Notes: generated by a model not told the origin, from the letters alone. DNA of 64,000 bases from Tillus elongatus (GCA_964006375.1 OZ023267.1:26472739-26536738), one strand, 5' to 3'; positions 11,009 to 22,648 are shown, numbered from the stretch's first letter. Numbers and translations: made by a program.

Positions 11009-11236
11009 TTACACTAATTGGCCATAGAAGGAAGGAGAGTTAGTTATATCAGTGTTGGTCAAGTTCAAAACATCACTGGCTTGGTAGCTGAAACGTTTGA
11101 AAATCTCAATTTCTTCTAAAACGAATTGTTCTACACCAAAACTTGAAGGGTGTAAAATGTCAGCATCTGTATTTTTGTTAAAGCAGTGGCCATTCTCCCT
11201 AAAATGGCAACCAAGTGGTGGTGAGAAGCCTTTCAT
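11009..11236 (-). pseudogene. Possible Penelope-like element C-terminal tail
   Basis: The minus-strand peptide has the spacing of the end of a GIY-YIG-type Penelope protein: HFRENGHCFN, then DADILH, then VLEEIEIFKR, and finally SDVLNLTNTDITNSPSFYG. Family members end with H...GH.F.....IL....R...E...I.......N...D. The GIY-YIG core itself is not visible upstream, so this is a remnant. Antisense sequence of another repeat is an alternative explanation. Confidence 0.4.
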
Positions 11237-11523
11237 TCAATGTTTAGTTAGATTGTTCTGTTGCCCACCTTTAGTTAACAGGCCAGATATAATAAGAGTG
11301 GATAAGCCCTGCAAGCAGTTGGCGCTGATTGATGTGGTCATTCCGAATATCTACACATCAAGTATAACAAGATCATTAAGTACAGAAACCTCGAGATGCA
11401 CGTAAAGATACAGTGAAGGGCAGGTAGAGTCTGAGTGAATAGGCATGTCCTCAACTGGTGTGGTTCCTAAGAAACTTCGAGAGAACATTAAGAGACTGTG
11501 TCTTCGAGAGCATCTTTATAAGG
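11237..11523. other. No gene seen
   Basis: Junction between the Penelope-like remnant and the minus-strand LINE. No motif is recognised. Confidence 0.35.
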
Positions 11524-12246
11524 TTATGCAGAAAGCGGTAATACTTGCAACCGTCCACACCGTGCGGATTTTCCTGGGAAATGAGGACCTGTCGCGCTGT
11601 CGTTCAGAGTTTGATAACATTGGTTGACATGTGGATACTGCAAACATGCAAGTATGAACACCGACGGATTGGTGAGTATCTGTTCTTTACTTAACAAGTC
11701 TCTGCAGCTTGTGAAGCTTGGCACTCCACACATTATCCTCAATGCCTCTTTTTGTTTTATAAAGGCATGTTTAGCTTTAGCAGAGTATCCCCGCAACAGT
11801 ATGCCGTACATTATCACATAATGGAAACTGGTAAAATATGTTAGTCTGCAAGCCTGAGGAGTAGAAACAGTTTTCATTCTTCTCAGTGTAAACAGGGCAA
11901 CTGCAAGTATTCTTGTCAGAGTGCTGACATGGCTTTGTCAGGTAAGATTTCTATCCAGATTTATTCCCAGCAACTTTAAAGACTTTCCAGCTCTAGCATT
12001 CACATCGATCGCTAGCTTTTGTGTTTTGCCTATATCGAGTTTCAGCCCATTAGCCTAGAACCGTTCATTTGCGTTTTCATGAGAGTTCTCAGTAATCCCA
12101 GCCAGATCTTTGCTATATTCGACATATTTATAAAACTGATGTCCACGGCATCTATGCAGTTTTTCAAATTTTATGTTTTTTGGCAGGTCACGGATGTATA
12201 CTTTAAATAAGAGTGGCTCTAATATGGATCCCTGCGGTACGCCCAT
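11524..12246 (-). pseudogene. LINE reverse transcriptase fragment (CR1/Jockey-like)
   Basis: A minus-strand LINE remnant in several frames. It starts with motif B GVPQGSILEPLLF near 12246. The YADD region is unrecognisable (HRCRGHQFYKYVEY). It continues through KSLKLLGINLDRNL and LRRMKTVS, and ends with the thumb/tail segment YFTSFHYVIMYGILL, IKQKEALRIMCGVPSFTSCR and LTNPSVFILACL. At least one stop and several frame changes separate the parts. It lacks EN, the fingers and motif A, so it is a short dead fragment. Confidence 0.8.
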
Positions 12247-12561
12247 ATTTACATGCAGTGGTAAAGATCTTTAATTTTTCCAGTCAGTGTATATACAGAG
12301 GACACATGTATGTCTAGGCTAACACAGCAAAAAAAAATGGAGTATGGAGTTTGTCTATTATGATCTTGTATTTTGTGAATAGTCAACAGTCAATATTTTA
12401 TTTTGCCATAATTTACAAATGGTTTAGTCAACCATTCAAACAAATACAAAACTATGAATCTGAATGTAAAAAAAAACTGCAAAACGTTTGAAGCAAACAA
12501 AACACAACAAATTTTCGTTCGCCTCAGCTCTGTGCCACATGGGTATGAGGCAAGAATTTCC
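12247..12561. other. No gene seen
   Basis: AT-rich spacer between the LINE fragment and the inverted-repeat element. Confidence 0.4.
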
Positions 12562-12873
12562 AATATTAGTCCAGCCAAAATAATGTCTAACCTCCTGAAA
12601 AATCCGAAAGTTTTGAAACTTTGCATACTTATTTAAAGGAACGTAAGAATGAATATACCGAAAGTCCTCATGAATATGAGGCGAGCTCTAGCGGCAATTA
12701 GCGAAAATAGGGCACTTTCTTTGGTTTTTCATTAATATCTCTAGAACCGTTGGTGGGCGGCAAAAGCTGATTATATACATAATTAAGGCTTATCAAATTT
12801 TCTATAAAAATGATTATTTACATTTTTCTCGTGTTCCGAATGGTTTCCAGTTATAGGCGCTAAAAGAGAGCGT
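12562..12873 (+). repeat. Left long inverted repeat
   Basis: Pairs with 14417-14685. It contains an extra 54-bp segment (12611-12664) absent from the right arm. The heptamer CCGAAAG occurs on both sides of the extra sequence, at 12604-12610 and 12658-12664. Confidence 0.8.
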
Positions 12874-12877
12874 CGCT

Positions 12878-14086
12878 GCTGATGGAGTGTACCACCTGGA
12901 CTGCTACCAACAATTTGTGTCCCACAAGCCTCCAGAAGAGGGTAGAAAACGTGGACGCCCCGAGGCAGGTTACATTATAAAGGCTATTGAAGAGATTTAC
13001 TCTCTCATTGAGAATAGTGAGGAATGCCAACTTTCCTTTGAACAATTACGTTCTGCATTATCTGGGGATGTTCCTTCAAGTGATACAATTAAAAGCAAAC
13101 TCAAAGACAAATATGGAGAGAGAATTATAATTGCTGTGGGAGTTGGATGGAGGGATGCAACCATTTGTTTCAATGATGTTGGATTCAAAATTTTGAACTC
13201 ATGATATGATGACAGAAAAGCTGATGAAAGTAATGAGCGACTATGAATCGTACAAGCAGAAGTAAAAATAATAAGGCATGATGTTCAGAAAAATGTGTAT
13301 GTTACAAGCGCCTACCCTTCGAGCAACAACTTTTCAAAAGAAGCAGCTTCTTGTGTACCCCCAACTCTACAAGTTTTTCTGGAGACATTGATAACGAAAA
13401 AAGCAGATAATGCAAATAAAAAAAGCAAATGCATTTCTATTGCTTACAGTTTTATCTCTGCGATACGTTTAACCTCTTTTATATCAGCAATAATGGACAG
13501 TGTTGCTTTGTTTGTGTACAGAAGGTTTGCAAGCAAGAAGTTGGTAAACCTTTTATCAAGTTTAGGGTTCAGTGCTTATCACAGCGCACAGCAGCTGGAA
13601 ATGTCAGCAATTCATCACATTCAACCTGATAATGATACTGCTTTTCAACAATTTGTATTTTACAACGCGAACTTTAATGGTAGAACACTGGACCGTCTCA
13701 ACACATTAAATTCTATGGGTGGCATTAAATGTGTGCCTTCTGGAAGCACAACTAGAAGCGAACATGAAAAACCAATACCGAGGCTCACCATTGTACCACC
13801 TGCTATGACAGTAGGGAAACTTGGAGTGATTCCTTTACACACTTACCAAAAATCACAAGGTGGATTTAGTAATGTGATTATGGAGGATCTAAAACATGTA
13901 GTCAAGAAAACTGATCAGCTAACTCTATACGATACTCTTTGGTTGGCAGCAAAATGGCTCAATATTAACCTCCATCTCATGCATACTTACCTATTGTTTC
14001 GGGCAATTGTTTCAGCAAGTGTAGAAACTGGCCAAGATAATCAAGTTACGGGGCCTTCTACCAAGAAGCAATTCATAGCTGATTGA
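12878..14086 (+). pseudogene. Uncharacterised invertebrate multi-copy protein, broken
   Basis: The coding region opens with VYHLDCYQQF and a basic GRKRGRPEAG, is open to the stop at 13202-13204, crosses another stop near 13244, and from 13295 is open to TGA 14084. Conserved-looking blocks include KSKLKDKYGERI, AEVKIIRHDVQ, CISIAYSFISAIRLTSFIS, LVNLLSSLGFSAYHSA, FVFYNANFN, NTLNSMGGIKCV and IPRLTIVPPAMTVG. I recognise this block order from a large family of uncharacterised proteins present in many copies in cnidarian and arthropod genomes. There is no assigned activity, and I assign none. Its position between long inverted repeats supports a mobile origin. Upstream domains of the family (an N-terminal Cys/His region) are missing, so it is truncated as well as interrupted. 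Confidence 0.55.
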
Positions 14087-14416
14087 TTTTTCTGTACAAA
14101 ATTTTCCTTTGAATAACCTCAGCATCTTTTTGGTTTATATATTTCACTGTTTAATATACCTACATCAATATGCACAATCAACCAAAGGTTGCAGTGCTAT
14201 CGGGGCGGTAAGGCCGCGGACGAGCCCTGAGGGAAAAATACCTACATTATGTGCCTCATCAATATACATCATAAGTAACAGACATCATGTGCTTTTTATA
14301 CAAAGTTGTGAAGTTTATCTCCTCAATTATCCTTAGTATACAAAAATGTAGGTAAACCATTGTCAAATATTATTAGAAATGCTATATTGTACCGCCCTAC
14401 CGTGGTTTTTCACAAA

Positions 14417-14685
14417 ACGCTCTCTTTTAGCGTCTATAACTTGGGAATCATTGGGAATACGAGAAAAATCTATATAATCGTTTTTGTAGTGAATTTAATA
14501 AGCCTTAATTATGTACATGATCAACTTTTGCCTCCGACCAACGGTTCTCAAGATACTAACGAAAAACAAAACAAAGTGTCCTATTTTCGCTAATTTCCGC
14601 TAGAGCTCGCCTCATATTCATGAGGACTTTCGGTATTTTTCAGGAGGTTGGGTCATTTTTTGAGGATTTTTGGCTGGAGTATATT
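14417..14685 (-). repeat. Right long inverted repeat
   Basis: Reverse complement of the left arm from its inner landmark GCTCTCTTTTAGCG outwards to GGCTGGAGTATATT. Mismatches and small indels are scattered along the arm. Confidence 0.8.
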
Positions 14686-15498
14686 AGCAATTATAAGTTA
14701 GGTATGATTCAGCAATGCTTAAATTTTATTGGCATTTTGAACAGTTTTTAGTATTAGTATTTTAGTAGTATTTTATTTAGTATTAGTGTTTGTATAGCAC
14801 TTTCACAAAGTTAATTAAGCATGCAAAAAAAAACAAAGCAGTTACTGCCTACGTAGAGAGAAAATTGAATCAAAATTTTAACAAAACAAGAATTGGTTCG
14901 CTAAAACCTACAACTCTTTAACAAACTCTCTCTATCCCACCCACATACTATTCATTTGAGTGACGCTTTAGAGAGTTTACATTGGGTTCGTATCTTCTGT
15001 CAACACTACTATGTTACTTCAGATTCTTTTATTTTTAGAAAATAATTGAATCACCATAGAACCTAACGACTAAATGACATAACGATATTATTTCACGCTC
15101 TGTTCGCTATAAAATGAGTCTCTCTCTCCCTTTATCTCTCTCCCTCTCTCTTTCTGAAACGATTGCGGCAATTGAATGCCTCTAACCAGTGAATGCGATT
15201 GTTTTCATATGATAGATGAAACAATTATTGTAATATCAACTTGCGGCTCACATTGTTGCAAGGTAGAACAATACATTCCATAAATGCAGGCATTCATACA
15301 TATCTATTAAGTCCGCGCGATATATATATATATGTATAAATGTGACACTCACAATGGCAACTTTAGAAACCTGAAAATTTTACGCATCCCGTTTTCATTT
15401 ATTAGCTGAATTTATTGTTCTGCTTAAGTTGTTTGCGAACTTTCAGCTTCAGTTGAATAATCCGTTTATATATTCACACCTAGACTCCCCATATCAAC
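14686..15498. other. No gene seen; CT-rich tract
   Basis: Contains TAGTATTAG-type short repeats at 14750-14790 and a pyrimidine tract with CTCTCTCC units at about 15117-15157. A short TA run lies at 15320-15334. No gene is recognised. Confidence 0.4.
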
Positions 15499-17924
15499 GT
15501 GTTCCAAAGCCGGCTTGACGGTTCTCAACCGTTTAAAATAAAAGATAAGCGACGACCACGTTTACACATTCAATTCTTCCATTCCATCAACCCTATCACG
15601 CAAACAACGTATTTTGATATTAACTTGATTTATGAAAACACCAGGGGATGTATAACGTTATCTTCTGATCGCGGACACAACCTAGGCGTTCAGGTATTAT
15701 ACCTTTTAAAAGCTTTGTTTATACGGGGTGACAATTTTTCAACTTCCCAAGTTCTAATATCGGTATGTAATTTGGGACCAAAAGTTGTTAAAATTTTAAT
15801 GCTTTGACATTTTTCTTAGAGCCTCTTAGAACATCTGTTACCTCCTTTAAAGAAAAGCTTTAAGTACAAGAACCGTGGTATATTGTGATTGACCTCAGGT
15901 GGGTATAGATCTGCTCAATGGTGAGGTCACAATTGCCTATTACACCCTACCATAAAGTAGCTATCTATCAGATTATCAAATTTATTAAGATTAGCAGCGG
16001 TTTTTATGAGGTTGACAGATCTGGATGTAGTTTGATACTCACGTTCTCTTCCTTTGTTTGCTTCGCACTGCCTGGAGTCCTGTATTTCTGGGCGCCCCAG
16101 ACTAGTACCAGGTTACATAAAAAATTGGATATCTAGATAATAATTAGTGAGAATAAATTATTTGTGCCGACGTCAAAAGGAAAGTAGATACTAGGGAGGA
16201 ATCTCTCTTCAATTAAACAGATATGTTAACGTAACAAAATATTGAATTTATTCATATGAATTAAATTTGGAATAGCGAATACAATGAAATAAAATGATTG
16301 ATAAATCTCAAATAAACATTGATTACATACAAATAGAAATCAAATAAACAGCAAGAATTTCAAGAACAAGAAATTATTAGTTTACATACATATGCCAAAA
16401 CAATAAGATAAAGATAGTTGCATATTACTAAAATGTTACTGTTAATTACTTAGGGTATCGCTCAAAAATAAACACAAATGATTAGGTAAATTCCTTGACG
16501 TTTGTCAATCAATTGCTAGGTTTTGTAGTGAATTAACTGGCCAGTTCTTTGAGTGAGGTTAAAAAAAGATTTATTTAATATATTCCGACGTGAAATTTCT
16601 ACATTAATTGTGAAAAATAAGAGATGTTAAAGAGGATATATAGGTTAGATATTTTACAGACAAAATTTGCTAATTACAATTAAAAAAACTATGTGTTTAA
16701 ATTTACAAAAATTGACAAAATCTTAGAGATTAAACAGGACGTATATAGTTATGCTCACAGCACCTCCCTGACATTGTTTAAGCTCAAACTTGACTACGTG
16801 ATTTTAAAAGTTCTTGTTATTAAAACTTCAGATGTTAGATTTCGGCATGAAAATTCTGCTGATTCAGAGAAAAGATTTGTTTAGACTCACCAGTCTTCCT
16901 GTATTAAGTTACCTGATGACCCTGTGAAGATGCTATCCAAGTGGGATCAATTATAAGTGCCTGACACAGATTCTGGACTCCAATAAGAGCGGAAAATCTG
17001 GGGAAAACGACTGGTACTTCTCGTCAGCGATTATTGGGCCGGTGGATGTTATTGCTTCAATACACTAAGACCATTTGATACCTATGTCGATGTTCTGAAT
17101 TCGCAATTAAAACGTGAATTTGCTCAAGTAAAATTCACTACCAATTGACTTAAGGTTCAATAATAACCAGGAATTCTTTCTGATTTCAGCAAGAAATCAA
17201 CAGGTTGCAACAAAAAACCGCGAGTTAGCTCGCGTTTTTGTGCTGAATACGATGTTTATTTAAACTCGAAAATCACTTGAATTACTCCGAACAATCACTG
17301 ACAATAATTATTAGGTAGCATAGATAACAGAAAGAACATTACAAACCCGTTTTAAAATAATTTAATAGCCACCGAAACTGAAGGGTGTTTACTCCACGAA
17401 CGCCAGGCAGAGAGTCCTCGTTCGCGGTTAATCCAACCGACATATCGGCTGACTTGGCGCCTTTTCTCAACCGTCGCCCGTGACGTCATTCCCTTGACAC
17501 CTACGTCCCTCGCCTATAGTTCAGGACCTTCAAGGTTAATTTCATCATCGAGCTGCAGATACATTTTCGGCTCCCCCTTATCATTTGAAAATGGACTGGT
17601 ACCTCAAGGTTGTTGATGAAGTAATAATTTGCTCTGGAATATTCTCCACGGAGACTTTGTTTACTTAAACGCCCTTCTAGGAAAATGCGACATATCATTT
17701 ATTAACAAAGCCATATTGCGACTTTAGATATTTGAGTTTTAACGTGCACATTTAAAATGAAGTACGGTGTTCAGGGTAGTTAAACATTGGCGACTTTTCA
17801 TAAAATAATTTTTGAAATCAAAACATGAATTGCCTTACAGATATTGGCTTGTCGGCTCTTAATTAGGTTTCTTGCGGTTTTATTTTGGAAAATAAAGCAG
17901 TAACGAAACACAAGCGTTACACAT
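15499..17924. other. No gene seen
   Basis: The frame at 15499-15807 (102 codons) has no recognisable motif. A 29-bp sequence containing TTCTTAGAGCCTCTTAGAAC at 15806-15834 is repeated exactly at 18007-18035. A small CGCGAG/CTCGCG hairpin followed by a T-run is at 17219-17236. The rest is AT-rich without structure I can name. Confidence 0.4.
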
Positions 17925-18725
17925 TGTGAGATGTACGCCATCTTGATGCGGAACTAGGTAGTATGTTGTCACGACAGCTCAATTAACACAAAATGTTATA
18001 AACAGAGACATTTTTCTTAGAGCCTCTTAGAACATTGTGAAATGTATGCCATCTTGGTGCGGAACCAGGTAGTATGTTTTCACGGCAACTTACTTAACAC
18101 AAAATGTTATGAACAAAGACTGTGTACAACTAAACAACAATTCTGTAAATTGTCAGCCTTAGCTCATTTTTTTCCCCAATACCGGGATAATGTATGTAAG
18201 GCTAGATCTATTCTCACCATAATTAGAGTGAAAGCGGTCTGTGTTTCTAATTATGCTGAGAATACATCTAGCCCTACATACATTGTCTCAGTATTGTGGA
18301 AGAAATGGGCCAGGGCTGACAATTTACAGAATTGTTGTTTGGTTGTACGCAGACTCTGCTTATAATATTTTTGTTAATTGGGCTGCCGTGACAACATACT
18401 ACCTGGTTTTGCACCTAGATCGCGACCCTGTCGTAAATCCCACAATGCTATAAGAAGCTGGCTGCCTTAGCCGTATTACCTTATGGGTGTGCTCTCGCTG
18501 TAATTAGTATAACGCACTGACGAGCTCTAGTTAGAGCGAAACCGGTCTGCGTTTTCAATTATGGTGAGAATACATCTAGCCTTACATACATTGTCCTAGT
18601 ATTTGGGAAAAAATGGGCCAGGGCTGACAATTTACAGAATTGTTAATTGGTTGTACACAGTCTCTATTTATTTATTTTGAGTTAATTGCAGCTATCGTGA
18701 CAACATATTACCTGGTTCTGCACCG
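17925..18725. mobile_element. Nested foldback MITE cluster
   Basis: The core is a palindromic element. The left arm (about 18050-18238) runs from CGGAACCAGGTAGTATG to a TAATTAGAGTGAAAGCGG-like centre. The right arm (about 18242-18412) is its inverse and ends ACATACTACCTGGTT. A partial left arm (17925-18006) precedes it, and a further centre-plus-right arm (about 18530-18725) follows. Partial copies were therefore added by nested insertion or unequal exchange. Non-coding; apparent frames are by-products of the palindrome. Confidence 0.75.
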
Positions 18726-18923
18726 AGATTATGACTCTGTCGTACGTCGCATAATCTTATCATTTTTGATTGTCATATACTAAGCTAGTGTCATATTTGA
18801 GCAAATACATTAATAGAAATTGAGAATTATCCGCACACCATATTATTTGAAAACAATTAAAACATGTGTACAAACAAATCCAGACGAGTTTACATTTAAA
18901 AAAATATAAACATTTCAAAAAAG
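18726..18923. other. No gene seen
   Basis: Short AT-rich spacer before a family A copy. Confidence 0.4.
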
Positions 18924-19237
18924 CCTGGATGCAGCAAGTGCGTTATGGTAGTGAATTTTCATAGAAGTGATCTGGCACAAAATATTTTATCATAACTTTT
19001 TTGTTGTAACATAGAAATCTAAATTTTGGTGTATAGTTTACTTTTTATATCGTAAATCTACTTACTAAATTCGGTTATCATAACTTTTTATTTTTTGAGA
19101 TAAAAATTTTCTTCGAATGAAAACTCAAAATTTTCCCGGAAAACCTCGTCCGATTTTCCTGACTAACGAAGTTATCCAAGCCATTTACAAAAGTAAGGTA
19201 TCAAAATCGGCCCATTATTTTTTGAGTTATCGGTGTG
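18924..19237 (+). repeat. Family A repeat, copy 4 (interrupted)
   Basis: Begins CTGGATGCAGCAAGTGCG, keeps the body to GAGTTATCGGTGTGAT, and stops there instead of entering a TA array. The DUF4817-type transposon starts at exactly that point. The copy is missing about 20 bp before AAAATCGGCC. Confidence 0.8.
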
Positions 19238-19364
19238 ATGTTTTGTTGGTTTGTAAACAAAAAACTCACTATGAGTACATTTCTTATCTGAATGAGTGCG
19301 GTTTATTATTTCAGTTTATCGGTAGGTTATATACTTGACAGTACTACCGAAAGTTAATTTCACA

Positions 19365-20411
19365 ATGGTGTATTCTGTAGAAGAAAGAGTTGAAATAATT
19401 ACTCTTTTTTTTTTCAAAAACGATGACTGTGCCAACTGTACCGCAAATTTGTTTAATGAACGACATCCGAACAGACATGTTAACAGAAAATACATTTTGG
19501 AGTTAGTTGCAAAGTTTCGACAAAGTGGTTCAGTAGCCAACAAAAAATGGGATCCTGAACGTGAATTTTCGGTTAGAAATGAGACTACTGAGATTGAAGT
19601 TTTAGGACAAATTGCTGCAGACCCAACTTTGAGCACGAGGAAATTGGCCACTGTTTCAAACATCAAAAGAAGAACTATTCCGCGACTATTGAACCATAAT
19701 AAATTTTACCCGTATAAAATTCATCTTGTACAACAACCGAATGAAAATGATTTTTATCGGCGGCTAGAGTTTTGTGAAATTATGACTGCACGAATAGTTG
19801 ATAACGGGAACTTTCTGTTCAATACCTGTTTTTCAGACGAGTTTACGTTCTTATTAAACTCTACAGTCAATCACCGTAATTGTCGTTATTGGGCAGATAA
19901 TAATCCAAGAAATTTTCACGAAGTCCACACTCAAACTCCACAGAAATTGAATGTCTGGACGGGCATTTTTGTAGACCGTTTAATTGAACCAATTTTTCTT
20001 GAAGGCAAGTTGAGCGGTAAAACATATTTGGAGTCACTAGAAGATATCGTTTACCCTCTACTAATTGACATTGTTTCAGTGTTTCAACAAGAGGGAGCTC
20101 CCCCGCATTTTCGTGTTAGGGAGTTTTTGAACAGAGAGTTTCCAGAGCAATGGATTGAGAGTAGAGGTGCTATTGAGTGGCCCCCTAGATTACCGGATTT
20201 AACTCCTTAAGACTTCTTTCCATAGGGCCATTTAAAGAGTAGAATTTTCGCAACAGAACCGGAGTCTCTGGAAGAATTACGACGACGCATGGTTGAAGAA
20301 TGGCGTCTAATAACTCCACAAATGCTACAGATTGTCAGAGCTCGTTTTGAACAAAATCTGTACTTTTGGATGGAAGCTGGTGGTCAACAATTTGAACACT
20401 TACTTAACTGA
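19365..20411 (+). pseudogene. DUF4817/DDE_3 transposase, broken
   Basis: Starts at ATG 19365 (MVYSVEERVEIITLF), the usual start of the insect DUF4817 helix-turn-helix. A second HTH-like segment with TLSTRKLATVSNIKRRTI follows, and then the DDE domain. D1 is intact in CFSDEFTF. D2 is changed to E in FQQEGAPPH. D3 is present in LPDLTP but is followed by TAA where relatives have Leu, and by TAG where they have Trp. The D2-D3 interval is 34 residues here against 36 in the copy at 60-61.6 kb, because two residues are lost after APPHF; about eleven residues before FQQ are also missing. Beyond the stops the frame continues as ESLEELRRRMVEEWRL to TGA at 20409. Inactive. Confidence 0.9.
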
Positions 20412-20484
20412 ATAAATATTTTTTAGCGTTTGGTTTTGTTATATAGTTTTTTTTGCAAAAAATTGACTAAATAGTGCATTTATT

Positions 20485-20880
20485 ATCACAATGAATGAAA
20501 TACGTTCTTGCAACTCCAACTGTGATTAATTTTTAAACGAGTTGATAAAAATTCAAAAAAAAATACTGTACTGAATTCAGAAAAGAAAGGGTTTTCAAAT
20601 GATGTAATACTCGACTCATGTTCCCTATTTAAAATATAAAGGTTGTTCTCACTACCCTTAAGGGATTGATGTGACAAAGTTGAGTTTTATGTCAAAACAT
20701 GTCCCCCTCAATATTAAAATTAACCTGTTTCAGCGTTTCTGAAAAAAAAAACATCTGGACGCAAATCGGCCTGTTTTTATGTCAAAACATGTCCCCCTCA
20801 AAATTAAAATTGACCTGTTTCAACGTTTCTTAAAAAAATTTTCTCTGGACGCAAATCGGCCTGTTTCGTTTTCAATGCGC
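20485..20880 (+). repeat. Right TIR of DUF4817 transposon with 90-bp tandem duplication
   Basis: Matches the long inverted repeats of the other two copies. The block starting TTTTATGTCAAAACATGTCC occurs at 20685 and again at 20775, giving a 90-bp tandem duplication of the terminal part. Confidence 0.8.
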
Positions 20881-20883
20881 CTG

Positions 20884-21030
<147 letters not shown>

Positions 21031-21526
21031 TAACGTATAAAAAATAATTCAAATCAACCCAAGAGCAGCGAAGTAGGTGAGCTCTAGTCAATTTTTATCG
21101 ACTTAACTGTTTGGACGTACTAATTAATCAAAGCAAAACAACGGAGACCTTTATAACTTACTGAACGATACAATTTCATAACTGTAGGTGAAGTAGGTGG
21201 CTTTGAGAGAACACTCTGGAGATAAAACATATGTGTGTGCGTGTTTGGGTTTGTGTGGAGAAAACACTGAAGAGTTAGTGATTTTTAACTACATAATCTT
21301 CCATACTATTCCGCATAAGACCAAACAATAATAGTTAGGAGGAATGTTTTCACTCTGCCAATAATACATGATATAGATCATTTGAAGACAAATAAGAAAC
21401 TTATAGAAACAGTATTTTCAAAGCACGCGGTATCTGCTAAACAAAACAAAATTTAATTTCTTCAGTGAGCTGACACATAGCAAGCGGTTGCTTTACTTAA
21501 ATCAATGTTTCTAATTATAATATATA
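21031..21526. other. No gene seen
   Basis: AT-rich, no recognisable feature. Confidence 0.4.
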
Positions 21527-21780
21527 TGGCCTCGGTGGTATAGGGGTGGCAACGTGTGCTTCTGTACAGAAGGGTACTGTGTTCGACTCCAAAGATTTTT
21601 CTTTCACTTTTTCAGTACATACTGTACAACTAACATCAAAGTTGAATGTCTGCACGTTCCGCTACTCGGAGGGGGTATAGACCCGTCGGCCTGTGTCCAT
21701 GCAGTGTTGAGCACGTTAAAGCTCCTCACAGAAAGGCAGAGGTTCGGCAAAATTTGAACCTGGAAGAATATTTCGTGCAA
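21527..21780 (+). repeat. tRNA-derived SINE-like element
   Basis: The first ~66 bp look tRNA-like: GGCCTCGGTGGTATAGGGGT resembles an A box/D arm, and TGTTCGACTCC at 21580-21590 resembles a B box with one mismatch. An anticodon arm with a proper 7-base loop cannot be drawn. This fits the head of a tRNA-derived SINE better than a gene. The body up to about 21780 contains GAGGGGGTATAGACCCG and AGGCAGAGGTTCG. The 3' limit is uncertain. Confidence 0.4.
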
Positions 21781-22648
21781 CCTATTAATTTATGATGTTT
21801 TTCTTAACCGAGAAATAAAAATGTAAGGGGTTATAAAATCGTATCTTAATCAGCCTGTATACACACAATGTAAAAACTATACATTTGCACTGTTAGATTA
21901 TGCAGGAGGTTGTTGTAAAAATGGTACATTGTTTGTGAGTAGCCTGATTTATACGACTGTACAGACGCATTAGAGTTTACTTTAGCGCTGCGAAAAGCCC
22001 GCTGCCATTAGGGCATCTATGTAAGAACGCTTTCTGCCGATCCCTGTTTTAAAATACACTGGAGAATCCAAAGAAGGCGTCATCGTCCACTTTTGCGTGC
22101 AAACTTATATATAAGGCACTCTCTCTATGGTAGTAGCTAAGTTGGCGAAAGCAGAGTGGCTTGAGCTTGGCTTCACAAGTTCACTTAAGTGTATTTTAAA
22201 AGCTTTTCTGACATCTTGACCGAAGCGGACACTTTCAGACATGGAATGGCTTTCATTCTGGCCGCCCTGTCCCGACGAACTTGCCCTAAGTGACAGCTCA
22301 ACGCTAATATCGTCACCGTACTTTTATAAAATTTAGAAGCTCAAAAGAACGACATGTATTTGATTTTACGATGCTTTTAACTAATTTCGGTCATTGTATA
22401 CCCAAACAAAACAGGATTATTTTGAGTGACATAGAGTCGCTTCTGCTATTAGATTATTATCTAGGCAACACAGAATTAAAACTAGCTCTCATCAAGCAAA
22501 TAACAGTTCCTCCTTGTTTTAGCATACCTGTAAATTCATCGAAGTGAAAAACGTTAAGTCTGTTGTCAAGCTCTTCACGTGCAATCTATTTTTGACCGAG
22601 CCAAAAGAAAAAATAAGTCTCAATTGGACAAGCGTGATTTACTATATA
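21781..22648. other. No gene seen
   Basis: No protein is recognised. CTTATATATAAGGC at 22104-22117 is a small palindromic TATA sequence. A frame containing FWPPCPDEL near 22240 faintly recalls the third catalytic motif of a DDE transposase but has no supporting context. Confidence 0.35.

Larger units (their letters stand above)
12562..14685 (+). mobile_element. Long-TIR element carrying an uncharacterised protein
   Basis: About 2.1 kb bounded by inverted repeats of roughly 270-310 bp that match closely but not perfectly. Outer landmarks are CCAGCC...CCTCCTGAAAAAT, then CCGAAAGTCCTCATGAATAT and GAGGCGAGCTCTAGCGG; the inner end is GCTAAAAGAGAGCG. Inside lies a single plus-strand coding region that starts right at the inner edge of the left repeat. 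I see no DDE, RT or recombinase domain, so the element is either non-autonomous with a captured gene or moved by an unrecognised enzyme. A target duplication is not obvious. Confidence 0.7.

Noticed and set aside
15499..15807. 102-codon plus-strand frame as a gene
   Set aside because: No recognisable domain, no supporting context, and a length expected occasionally by chance.
17219..17236. CGCGAG hairpin plus T-run as a transcription terminator
   Set aside because: An intrinsic terminator has no meaning in this eukaryotic context, and no gene precedes it.
18042..18453. Two overlapping frames of 107 and 70 codons
   Set aside because: Both lie in the palindromic arms of the foldback MITE and encode no recognisable protein.
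21527..21595. Functional tRNA gene
   Set aside because: The anticodon arm cannot form a 5-bp stem with a 7-base loop, and no acceptor stem pairs. More likely a tRNA-derived SINE head.
22220..22320. DDE transposase third-motif remnant (FWPPCPDEL)
   Set aside because: Only nine residues resemble the motif, and nothing upstream or downstream supports a transposase.
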